Of a DNA stretch of 64,000 nt, positions 1-7,817 are shown piece by piece (within the stretch, counting starts at the first letter, position 1; every line of letters begins with the position of its first letter). Source of the DNA: Clavelina lepadiformis (Eukaryota > Chordata > Ascidiacea > Aplousobranchia > Clavelinidae); the NCBI RefSeq assembly GCF_947623445.1, contig NC_135246.1, positions 17,715,856-17,779,855 of the forward strand, read 5' to 3'. The translations under genes were made by a program, and so were the position numbers. The notes under the pieces are model-generated. The model saw nothing but the letters and a program-made list of their open reading frames with translations, ran no database searches and was not told the origin of the DNA.

Positions 1-1090
1 TTTAAGCTTCTCCGACTTTGTTTTGTGTTTCGGAAAAAAAATATTTTTATGTCATGCCCGTAACAGAGTAAGATTGGAAACAACTTGGGTGCCGTGCTAT
101 TAATAGAAAAGATTCCGTCCACTCACGAAAACTATATCAGTATAAAATTTAAGTGAAACGAACAAAAAGAAGTCAGTGCTTTGGTAACTTACTCAAAACA
201 TGATCAACTTGACAGTCTAATGAAACTTGTTACACACAGGCACTTAGTGATTGGCGCTGCATGTAGGCTATGTATACATAAGAATATATTTCTGTGTTAT
301 ATGCTATGCTATTTTTTGCCACGTGTTGTTAGCAAAACGTTTTTCCATTTTCACTTTTGTATTTGCTGTATATTGCCTAAACACTGCATTCCACAAATGG
401 ACCTCATTGCATACCTTTTTGCGTATATTCCTTTAATGATGCTAGTGATCTCAGTGCTGTTAGACTCTGTACCGTGTTTGTTTGCACACACTCGTTTCCA
501 GAGCACCACATTTACACCTGACCTTCCCGTGACGATAGAGGCTGCAGGCTCAGCTGTACCTTTACTCACTTTCGGTAAAAGCACGGCGGGTGCTTTGCAA
601 TAATTTGAGCAGTCTAGACATTTACTATAGCTGCCCGACTGGGATGGTGGCTCGTTTTATAAAATCTCTTCATACCATGTTGTTGTATTTGAGTTGGGTG
701 AAATGAATACTTTTTTTTTCATGCTGCTTTATGTGGGAAAGGACTTGGCGTTAATACAATTACAAGGTTTGATGTCGTTATCGTATCGTGTGGATTAGCC
801 CAGCAAAAGAATGCACACACGTGGGTAACCGATAACAACTAGCCCGTGAGATATAAAGACAAAGCTTTCATCATCAAGAATCACTTTAAAATCATTAAAG
901 TGGACATCTTCCTTGACCTTTTACTACTTCGTATGTAAACAACTAGGCGCTACACGCTGATACGGACTCAAACAGTCAAGAAAATTATTTGTTTGCTCTA
1001 CACTTCCGCTTGGATCGTGGGTTTTCTGAACTCGTGGGTTCCCTCCTTCGAGCTATATCGGCCACCGAACTCAAAGTCTGTTGAAATAGT
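1..1090. other. Left flank of the amplicon, no gene recognised
   Basis: No convincing exon, RNA gene or transposon end was found. An open frame at 181-603 has no ATG at its start and no recognisable domain, and I treat it as chance. The sequence stops matching the other repeat units exactly at 1090/1091, so this is the unique DNA into which the first, left-truncated unit runs. Confidence 0.5.
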
Positions 1091-1689
1091 CCGATGAAAT
1101 AAACCTCGAAATGTAGAAACGTAATTAAAAATACCTTGTCGCTACTGCCATCACACAGTAAAACATCATGCTGGTTTCACCTTAATAAACATCTTAACAT
1201 TTTTTCTCTGTCGACTGAATCTCGCAACAAACCCTGCAACTTCAACTCTGCCTCATTTTCATCACGTTATTTTCCTCATCAGGAACTTTTAATTTAATCT
1301 AAAAATTTAATTTTAGCCAATATTGCTTAACTGAAAATCAAGGCAAGTTGCTGTTCCCACATTGTCCGCCTGTTAAAGCTGCCCTGTGCAGATCTTGTAA
1401 AAATTAGTTTACAGTACGAGAAGTTTCAGATTGGTAGATATCGAATCAGCTTTACACATAAAAAATCTCTTTTAAAACAGATTGTCTGATGCAGGGTTTG
1501 TTGTGCGCAAATTCTCCAACCAGAATCCAGATAACGGAATGTAACAAATTCAGACAAAACATCACTGATTTCCATTAAGTTAACTGTATGGCCAGAACAA
1601 TACTCAAACTACAAAAATAATAAACACCAAAATAAAACCAATATTTTACCGACCCCAACAAAGAAATAAACGCCAAAGCGCAGCAAAGC

Positions 1690-2008
1690 AACAGCGACAA
1701 AGAATCATCGCGAAAGCGCGCGCAGAGAGCTCAACAGCAATAAATCGAAACTTAAACCACGAAAGCCAAAACATTCAAGACACGTAAATGTGCAAAAGCC
1801 ACCAACAACGACTATGCAAAAAATACTACAATTAATACAAAACCCAACTCCAAAGAGCAAAGAACCGACTCGCGAGCCAAATCGCGAAACAAAAAACATT
1901 ACCCGCATACCTGACAGAACATCCATCAATCAGATAGTCACGTCTGATCATTCTGTTTTCTGCAGAGAGCTTTTGAAACCGAGTGTTACTCGATTATCTA
2001 CCTTATAG
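1690..2008 (+). other. A-rich open-frame segment, second type (all units)
   Basis: A lysine/threonine/proline-rich frame ends in TAG at 2006-2008 (equivalents end at 9986, 22004, 33462 and 42895). Just upstream, at about 1575-1640, the translation KLTVWPEQ resembles KVTEWTEQ of the other A-rich segment at about 7460, so the two look like old diverged copies of one sequence. Frames on both strands are open, as expected for A-rich DNA, so coding status is unproven. No domain is recognised. Confidence 0.3.
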
Positions 2009-2140
2009 TTAAGCCACATGCCTTCAGTAAATCATCATCAGTAAATCAGTAAACATACAATCAGTGCAAAAATATTCAACAAATTTATCACCACACCTAC
2101 GCAGAGAAATCTGCAAGCAAAAAGATATTATTAGTAAGTA

Positions 2141-2349
2141 GTTTTAACTAATATTTGTAAAGATTACATCAAATTAACCATAACGTTAATCAAACATGAA
2201 TGATACCAGAACGGTTTAACACTGCAAGCAATTTACGATTGCGTTACTTACAAATTTAATTATTTAATTTGGCTGCTTTAGTACACCGTTAAATATTTTG
2301 ATGAAGCTTGCAAATATCCGCGCGGTATCCGAGTATTAAGTTAAACGTA
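2141..2349 (+). repeat. 209-bp direct repeat, first member (copy 1)
   Basis: Nearly identical to 3191-3399, with one C/T difference seen, 1,050 bp downstream. The equivalent pairs are 10119-10327 with 11169-11377, 22137-22345 with 23187-23395, and 33595-33803 with 34645-34853. In copy 5 only the first member exists (43028-43236), so the second arose with the rearrangement that built the unit. Confidence 0.95.
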
Positions 2350-3190
2350 AAGCACTAATAATCCTTCGCTTATTAACTAACGTATTTCCCAACAAAACCT
2401 CAACTCGATCGTATTTAAATTCATTGCATAAATATATACCTGGTTAATACATTACTAAACTAAACCTAAACTTAAACCTGGTTTATAGATTGTAAGTTAC
2501 CTACATTATTCTTCACTTACTCTTAACTACCAAGTACCAACCAACCACTTTAACTACACAAGCCATATGAATGAATGAAGGCCGAATACTGGCAAATAAG
2601 GTTCGAAAATCGCGCGCAAATTCCAGAGCTGATTTCAGATACCCACAAAATTTGCTCCAAGGTGAATTCCAAGGGAAAACGTGTAAGTGCCAGCGTCTTG
2701 CTCGAAATTGTAATTATTGGCTAATTCATTGTTTAACAATGCCACGTCCTGATACAAAAAATGCATTATTCTTCAAGCATGCCCTAATAGGACTTTGAAT
2801 TTGTTATTTGTTTATTGTAGTACGGTGTTGTATGATACAAATTGCCATTGCCGGTTACTCAGCAATATTTTTTCCTTTAAACAATGAAGTTATGAAGCTA
2901 CGTATGTTTTCAAGTCTCTTCTAGATTTTGTTGCGCTCCCTGGACAAACAGGCCAGATGTGGGCCTGAAAATATTGAAAACATAACTATACCCTAAGAAG
3001 AAATTCAACAAAATTTTCAACAGAGTTTTGGCGCCAATGTCAATATGCATTATTTTTGTTGTTAAGGCACGTATCCGCTAGGTAGTAAAGTAGAGTCTCA
3101 TAAATAATACTTACTTAGCCTAGTCATTTGGTTTAAGTAACTGGTGTCAAATCGAATAAATTTATTTTCAAAACCTAATATTTTTAAAGT

Positions 3191-3399
3191 GTTTTAACTA
3201 ATATTTGTAAAGATTACATCAAATTAACCATAACGTTAATCAAACATGAATGATACCAGAACGGTTTAACACTGCAAGCAATTTACGATTGCGTTATTTA
3301 CAAATTTAATTATTTAATTTGGCTGCTTTAGTACACCGTTAAATATTTTGATGAAGCTTGCAAATATCCGCGCGGTATCCGAGTATTAAGTTAAACGTA
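3191..3399 (+). repeat. 209-bp direct repeat, second member (copy 1)
   Basis: The duplicate stops abruptly at 3399 and is followed at once by GTTAGCTAGTT and then a tRNA-Ser gene, whereas the first member continues into unrelated AT-rich DNA. It looks like a short templated copy laid down between two breakpoints. Confidence 0.95.
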
Positions 3400-3409
3400 G
3401 TTAGCTAGT

Positions 3410-3491
3410 TGTTGTCGGCAGGATTCGAACCAACGCAGGCAGAGCCCAACAGATTTCAAGTCTGTCGCCTTAACCACTCGGCCACGACAAC
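3410..3491 (-). tRNA. tRNA-Ser(TGA)-like, junction-damaged (copy 1, Ser-1)
   Basis: A type II tRNA with acceptor arm GTTGTCG/CGACAAC, anticodon loop CTTGAAA (anticodon TGA) and a long variable arm. Three features suggest impairment. The base after the acceptor stem reads A instead of the G seen in Ser-2 to Ser-4. The T stem has a T-T mismatch (GTTGG against CCTGC). No T-run terminator follows, because the gene abuts a GTTAGCTAGTT tract where its natural 3' flank should be. Possibly a pseudogene. Confidence 0.8.
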
Positions 3492-3567
3492 TGTGCTTAA
3501 TGTTCAATGCAAATAAATAAGATCCCACTTTTCTCGAATCTCTTATGAAAACATAATTTCAATCCCG

Positions 3568-3649
3568 CGTTGTCGGCAGGATTCGAACCTACGCAGGCAG
3601 AGCCCAACAGATTTCTAGTCTGTCGCCTTAACCACTCGGCCACGACAAC
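3568..3649 (-). tRNA. tRNA-Ser(AGA) (copy 1, Ser-2)
   Basis: Anticodon loop CTAGAAA (anticodon AGA), full acceptor, D, anticodon, variable and T arms, discriminator G, and good A and B boxes (GGTTCGAAT). A TTTT run lies about 20 bp past the 3' end on the minus strand. It is the second of four 158-bp tandem tRNA-Ser repeats. Confidence 0.92.
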
Positions 3650-3725
3650 TGTGCCTAATGTTCAATGCAAATAAATAAGATCCCACTTTTCTCGAATCTC
3701 TTATGAAAACATAATTTCAATTCCG

Positions 3726-3807
3726 CGTTATCGGCAGGGTTCGAACCTACGCGGGCAGAGCCCAACAGATTTCAAGTCTGTCGCCTTAACCACTCGGCCA
3801 CGACAAC
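3726..3807 (-). tRNA. tRNA-Ser(TGA) (copy 1, Ser-3)
   Basis: Anticodon loop CTTGAAA (TGA). One G-T wobble in the acceptor stem (GTTGTCG against CGATAAC); otherwise a complete cloverleaf with discriminator G and a perfect GGGC/GCCC variable-arm stem. Likely functional. Confidence 0.9.
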
Positions 3808-3883
3808 TGTGCCTAATGTTCAATGCAAATAAATAAGATCCCACTTTTCTCGAATCTCTTATGAAAACATAATTTCAATTCCG

Positions 3884-3965
3884 CGTTGTCGGCAGGATTC
3901 GAACCTACGCGGGCAGAGCCCAACAGATTTTAAATCTTTCGCCTTAACTACTCGGCCACGACAAC
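3884..3965 (-). pseudogene. tRNA-Ser-derived gene with TAA anticodon (copy 1, Ser-4)
   Basis: The body is tRNA-Ser, but the anticodon loop is TTTAAAA (anticodon TAA, which would read the Leu codon UUA). The anticodon stem has an A-G mismatch, and the D loop reads GAGTAGTT instead of GAGTGGTT, which breaks a conserved G and the A box. Best read as a tRNA pseudogene; a mis-decoding tRNA is the less likely alternative. Confidence 0.75.
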
Positions 3966-4590
3966 TTTGCTTAATGTGCAATGCAAATAGATAAAATCCC
4001 ACTTTTCTCGAATCGCTAGATTGATTCCACCATGTCGGTGTTTCCGGAATCTTCTCCTGATTTTCAAATCTGACAAGTTGATAATCTAGCGAGCGTAGAG
4101 AGATGTTCGCACTCAATGCGTCATATTAGAAAAAGTAAAAATTTTCCGGTCCAATGCGCATGTGACGTCGATGTGGAGTAGTTCGTCGTTGCTTTGACGA
4201 CAGCTGGTTCCAGGTCTAGGCTAAGTTGTAAATTTTGTGTGGGTTTGAATTTTTGGTTTTTTGGAGTATTTGTCATAAACTTTTAAGCTAAAAACTTGTT
4301 GTAAAGTGTAGGCAACTGTTATAGAAAACTGAGTACATGGATTTTGTCCAAATTAAGACTGTAGACAGACATAACCTAGGTCTCGTTGCAAGCCAAAATT
4401 CAGGGTAGGTTTATGATGTAGTTTTGCGTTGGTAGCTTCTTGATTTAATGTATTTTGCATTGAAAAGCCTATCTCTTTGAATTGGGACATGACCCCTTAA
4501 GAACAAGGACCACAGCTAAAATAGCTTTAAATGTAAAAAGACATGGAAATGAGACTCTAGTACTCTAGTAGTAGTTTAGTAGTAGTAGTA
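3966..4590. other. Spacer between tRNA-Ser cluster and tRNA-Leu pseudogene (each unit)
   Basis: Non-coding spacer. It contains an inverted repeat TCGCTAGATT (4011-4020) / AATCTAGCGA (4081-4090) with about 60 bp between the arms. At its right end a CTAGTA/GTAGTAGTAG-type simple repeat grades into the GTTAGCTA motif. Equivalent stretches follow in copies 2-4 (from 11944, 23962 and 35420). Confidence 0.6.
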
Positions 4591-4616
4591 GGTAGCTAGT
4601 TAGCTAGTTAGCTAGA
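4591..4616. repeat. Short GTTAGCTA seed tract at tRNA-Leu breakpoint (copy 1)
   Basis: About three units of the 8-bp motif (GTAGCTAGTTAGCTAG type) follow a GTAGTAGTAG run and stop at the truncated tRNA-Leu gene. Equivalent tracts lie near 12569-12594, 24587-24612 and 36045-36070. Unlike arrays A-D, this tract has the same short length in all copies. Confidence 0.85.
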
Positions 4617-4618
4617 TT

Positions 4619-4719
4619 CCACGTCTCCATTCGGAGACCAGAACACCCTAGAGCCGCACAAATCGGCTAACCCTCTGCTTGAGTCTGGCGCCTTAGACCA
4701 CTCGGCCATCCATCCTGAC
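4619..4719 (-). pseudogene. tRNA-Leu(CAA) pseudogene lacking T arm (copy 1)
   Basis: Matches the 5' two-thirds of the intact tRNA-Leu(CAA) at 44834-44951, including anticodon CAA and the intron. The T arm, B box and 3' acceptor strand are replaced by the short GTTAGCTA tract at 4591-4616. There is also a 4-bp duplication between the acceptor stem and the D arm (GGATGGATGG). Confidence 0.88.
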
Positions 4720-5001
4720 CTCGATGTTTTGTATGCATCTCAGTTCTTATAATACTTACCACAAAACCAGGAAAGGGCTTAATTTAGCACTAATATCACG
4801 GTTGTTTTTCTGCGTGGCTGTATAAAATTCACAGATGCATGCAACGATGTTTAATCGAGGATAAATACAACGAAGCAGGCAAAGTTGTTTCGTTCTAGTT
4901 TCACTTTATGGAAGACGTAGACGATGATGTTAACGGTATGCTCAATTTAGGATGAAACTATGTACAGTTAAGTGATAAGATTTTAAAAATATTAAGCCAA
5001 T

Positions 5002-5075
5002 CATCCCTGCCGGGACTCGAACCCGGAACATCTGGATTAGAAGTCCAGCGCGCTAATCCATTGCGCCACAGAGAC
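5002..5075 (-). tRNA. tRNA-Arg(TCT) (copy 1)
   Basis: 74-nt cloverleaf: acceptor GTCTCTG/CAGGGAT with a G-T pair at 1-72, D stem GCGC/GCGC, anticodon stem CTGGA/TCCAG with loop CTTCTAA (anticodon TCT), T stem CCGGG/CCCGG, discriminator G. No intron. A and B boxes are intact, so it is probably transcribable. Confidence 0.92.
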
Positions 5076-5264
5076 AAACTCATACCAACCGTTAACATTT
5101 TCACGCTTTAAAAAACAATCCAGCCTAGAAAGTCGGAAACAATTACTTGATGGAACCGTTTTTGAATTAAGACATAAGCTTCTCAATGTTCGATTTTACT
5201 ATCCGCTTCAATGCAATCCGACACAAAGTTAGCATATATGTGAAGTAAAACTTTCCAAAGCTAC

Positions 5265-5292
5265 TGTCAGAAGTGGGATTCGAACCCACGCC
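5265..5292 (-). pseudogene. tRNA-Leu 3' end fused to LINE fragment (each unit)
   Basis: The discriminator, 3' acceptor strand and T arm of tRNA-Leu(CAA) are present and then break off into the LINE fragment at 5293. The intact gene at 44834-44951 continues through the same bases into the variable arm. Equivalents are 13243-13270, 25261-25288 and 36719-36746. Confidence 0.85.
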
Positions 5293-5940
5293 ACGTGTTT
5301 AGGGTCCAAAGCGCGGCGGGCGAGGGAAATCATGGCTCCTTTGCGGCGTAGCTCAGCAGGTTGGATGCCTGCAAGGATTGGTAGGTAGTCCGTTGGAGTG
5401 GGACGCAGGCAACCAGTCACAATACGCAGCGCGTCGTTGATGGCGGTGTTAATATGGCGGGTATGGGAGCTACGACACCACACTGGTGCGCATTACTCGG
5501 CGGTGGAGTGGACAAGTGCCAGGGTGGCTGTGTTGAAGGTTTTTGAGCCGGCCCCCCAACCTGAGCCCGCCAGCCGCCTTAGGAGTGCGACGCGCGCAGA
5601 TAGTTTATTGCGCAGTAACTCCAAGTGTCGACGATACGTGAGTGCCCTGTCCAAGGTCACGCCGAGGTAGGTGGGCTCGGCTCTGTAGGGCAGGGTTTCC
5701 CAATCAATAATGAGGTTTATCTCACGCTGTGCTTCTTTGTTGTTGAGGTGGAAGACCGCCGACACTGTCTTTGCCTTGCTGAGCTGCAGCTTCCATTTCT
5801 GGAGATATGCTGTTAGTGTTTGCATGTCTTGGCTAAGATGCCTCTCCATCGACTGCCAGTCTCCGGCAGAATGCAGGAGTGCCAGGTCGTCTGCATAAGC
5901 ATACTTCCTGGAGGTGGTGCTGGGCAGATCGTAGGTGTAT
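5293..5940 (-). mobile_element. LINE reverse-transcriptase fragment (copy 1)
   Basis: Internal piece of a non-LTR retrotransposon ORF2. Reading leftwards, it begins at DLPSTTSRKYAYADD with the RT catalytic YADD (about 5886-5897), continues through the palm/thumb region (TYLGVTLDRALTY), then ALRIVTGCLRPTP and LPILAGIQPAELRRKGA, and stops after RRALDPKH. This resembles jockey/I/CR1-like elements in general; I cannot fix the clade. The frame is open apart from one TAA at 5493-5495, where a Tyr is expected. Both ends are cut, the right edge is approximate, and there is no 3' tail, so it is not an ordinary 5'-truncated insertion. It is clearly GC-richer than its surroundings. It sits between two tRNA-Leu fragments. 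Confidence 0.9.
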
Positions 5941-5944
5941 GTAA

Positions 5945-6020
5945 CGCAATAAGACACAAAGTTAGTATGGGATTTGAATCCAAGCCTCCATTTGATACCA
6001 AAACACCCTACAACCGCACA
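5945..6020 (-). pseudogene. Decayed tRNA-Leu 3' fragment abutting the satellite (each unit)
   Basis: Recognisable by its similarity to the intact tRNA-Leu(CAA): GGATTTGAATCC for the T loop, CCTCCATTTGATACC for the variable arm, and the intron-like CACCCTACAACCGCACA. It is more diverged than the other Leu copies and is cut inside the intron, where the 8-bp array begins. Equivalents end at 13998, 26016 and 37474. Confidence 0.75.
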
Positions 6021-7076
6021 GTTAGCTAGTTAGCTAGTCAGCTGGTCAGCTGGTCAGCTGGTCAGCTGGTCAGCTGGTCAGCTGGTCAGCTGGTCAGCTG
6101 GTCAGCTGGTCAGCTGGTCAGCTGGTCAGCTGGTCAGCTGGTCAGCTGGTCAGCTGGTCAGCTGGTCAGCTGGTCAGCTGGTCAGCTGGTCAGCTGGTCA
6201 GCTGGTCAGCTGGTCAGCTGGTCAGCTGGTCAGCTGGTCAGCTGGTCAGCTGGTCAGCTGGTCAGCTGGTCAGCTGGTCAGCTGGTCAGCTGGTCAGCTG
6301 GTCAGCTGGTCAGCTGGTCAGCTGGTCAGCTGGTCAGCTGGTCAGCTGGTCAGCTGGTCAGCTGGTCAGCTGGTCAGCTGGTCAGCTGGTCAGCTGGTCA
6401 GCTGGTCAGCTGGTCAGCTGGTCAGCTGGTCAGCTGGTCAGCTAGTCAGCTAGTCAGCTAGTCAGCTAGTCAGCTAGTCAGCTAGTCAGCTAGTCAGCTA
6501 GTCAGCTAGTCAGCTAGTCAGCTAGTCAGCTAGTCAGCTAGTCAGCTAGTCAGCTAGTCAGCTAGTCAGCTAGTCAGCTAGTCAGCTAGTCAGCTAGTCA
6601 GCTAGTCAGCTAGTCAGCTAGTCAGCTAGTCAGCTAGTCAGCTAGTCAGCTAGTCAGCTAGTCAGCTAGTCAGCTAGTCAGCTAGTCAGCTAGTCAGCTA
6701 GTCAGCTAGTCAGCTAGTCAGCTAGTCAGCTAGTCAGCTAGTCAGCTAGTCAGCTAGTCAGCTAGTCAGCTAGTCAGCTAGTCAGCTAGTCAGCTAGTCA
6801 GCTAGTCAGCTAGTCAGCTAGTCAGCTAGTCAGCTAGTCAGCTAGTCAGCTAGTCAGCTAGTCAGCTAGTCAGCTAGTCAGCTAGTCAGCTAGTCAGCTA
6901 GTCAGCTAGTCAGCTAGTCAGCTAGTCAGCTAGTCAGCTAGTCAGCTAGTCAGCTAGTCAGCTAGTCAGCTAGTCAGCTAGTCAGCTAGTCAGCTAGTCA
7001 GCTAGTCAGCTAGTCAGCTAGTCAGCTAGTCAGCTAGTCAGCTAGTCAGCTAGTCAGCTAGTCAGCTAGTCAGCTA
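6021..7076. repeat. 8-bp satellite array A (132 units, three blocks)
   Basis: Two units of GTTAGCTA, then 50 units of GTCAGCTG (6037-6436), then 80 units of GTCAGCTA (6437-7076). I see no impure unit inside a block. The blocks differ by single substitutions at positions 3 and 8 of the motif, and the boundaries are abrupt, which fits repeated block expansion rather than gradual drift. Confidence 0.95.
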
Positions 7077-7397
7077 GAAGTCCAAAAAATATTTACAACA
7101 TACCTTGCAAATATTAACGTCGTCGGAGAGTAGCCTATGCTTAACACGTCACCACTTGCGTCATCTGTAAAAGGTGAACTTTTGGCACCGTGACCATAAT
7201 GTTAAATAAAGTTTAAAACACACGCAACACAATCTTACTGAACTGAACAAAGCCGACGCAGATTTTTAAGCTTCTACACTGCTCACATATGCTATAGTTC
7301 TGGTTCAAATCTTGTCATGTTCAGTTCACAGCAAGAAATGTTCAGATTTGCAGATTCTAGATAAGCTTTGAGGGAACAAATTCTCGTGAAACACCAG

Positions 7398-7817
7398 ATG
7401 CCAGATATCTCGAGCTCAAATTTTGAACAGGATCCAGAGAAACTGAACATATTTATACTGAAGGTCACTGAATGGACAGAACAAAATAAATCAATAAACT
7501 CCAACAAGAAAAATCCAAAAAAAATCACTAATTCAGTGACTACTGATTCTGTACAAAATACTGTACAAACGCCAACGCGTAGAAATACAACAACGACCTA
7601 GACGCTAAAGCGCGCGCAGAGAGCAGCAGCAACAAAGCAGGGACAAAGGCTGACAACAAGAACATCGAAGTGTACAACAAAGGTCAAACAAATACCAAAT
7701 TCAGCAACAAGCGCGAACTGTGTTTCAGCATCAAACAAAATACAACTTGCAGCCCTGACCAAATCCTTATCGTTATTAAACAAGTCAGACAAACCGGCCC
7801 ACAAATATGAGCCTTAA
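7398..7817 (+). pseudogene. A-rich K/T/S-rich open frame, interrupted (copy 2)
   Basis: Same frame as the 139-aa ORF of copy 5 (40307-40726), but the lysine codon AAG is TAG at 7599-7601, leaving 67 codons after the first ATG. If the copy-5 ORF is a gene, this is a nonsense copy; if not, it is simply non-coding A-rich DNA. The stop is shared with copies 3 and 4, so it predates their multiplication. Confidence 0.2.

Larger units (their letters stand above)
1091..6020 (+). repeat. Amplicon unit copy 1 (left-truncated)
   Basis: Aligns base for base at a constant offset of 7,978 with 9069-13998 of copy 2; the first 1,992 bp of the unit are absent. It differs from copies 2-5 at three positions within about 20 bp near 1389-1405 and at 1827, marking it as a slightly diverged edge copy. 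It contains an A-rich open-frame segment (about 1690-2008), direct repeats 2141-2349 and 3191-3399, and the tRNA/LINE block 3410-6020. Confidence 0.95.

Noticed and set aside
181-603. 140-codon frame at the left edge
   Set aside because: No ATG at its start, no domain, Cys/Phe-rich composition, and overlapping open frames on both strands.
3859-4116. 85-codon minus-strand open frame repeated in each unit
   Set aside because: Much of it is a translation of tRNA-Ser-4, so it is a shadow of the tRNA gene.
4190-4215. GGTTCCAGGTC as a tRNA B box
   Set aside because: No matching A box or cloverleaf can be drawn around it.
5398-6029. Plus-strand open frames over the LINE fragment
   Set aside because: They are antisense to the reverse-transcriptase frame, which carries the YADD motif and a continuous RT-like sequence.
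6037-6436. GTCAGCTG block as a functional cluster of CAGCTG E-boxes
   Set aside because: The site arises only because CAGCTG is part of a local satellite variant. No nearby promoter or gene supports a regulatory role.
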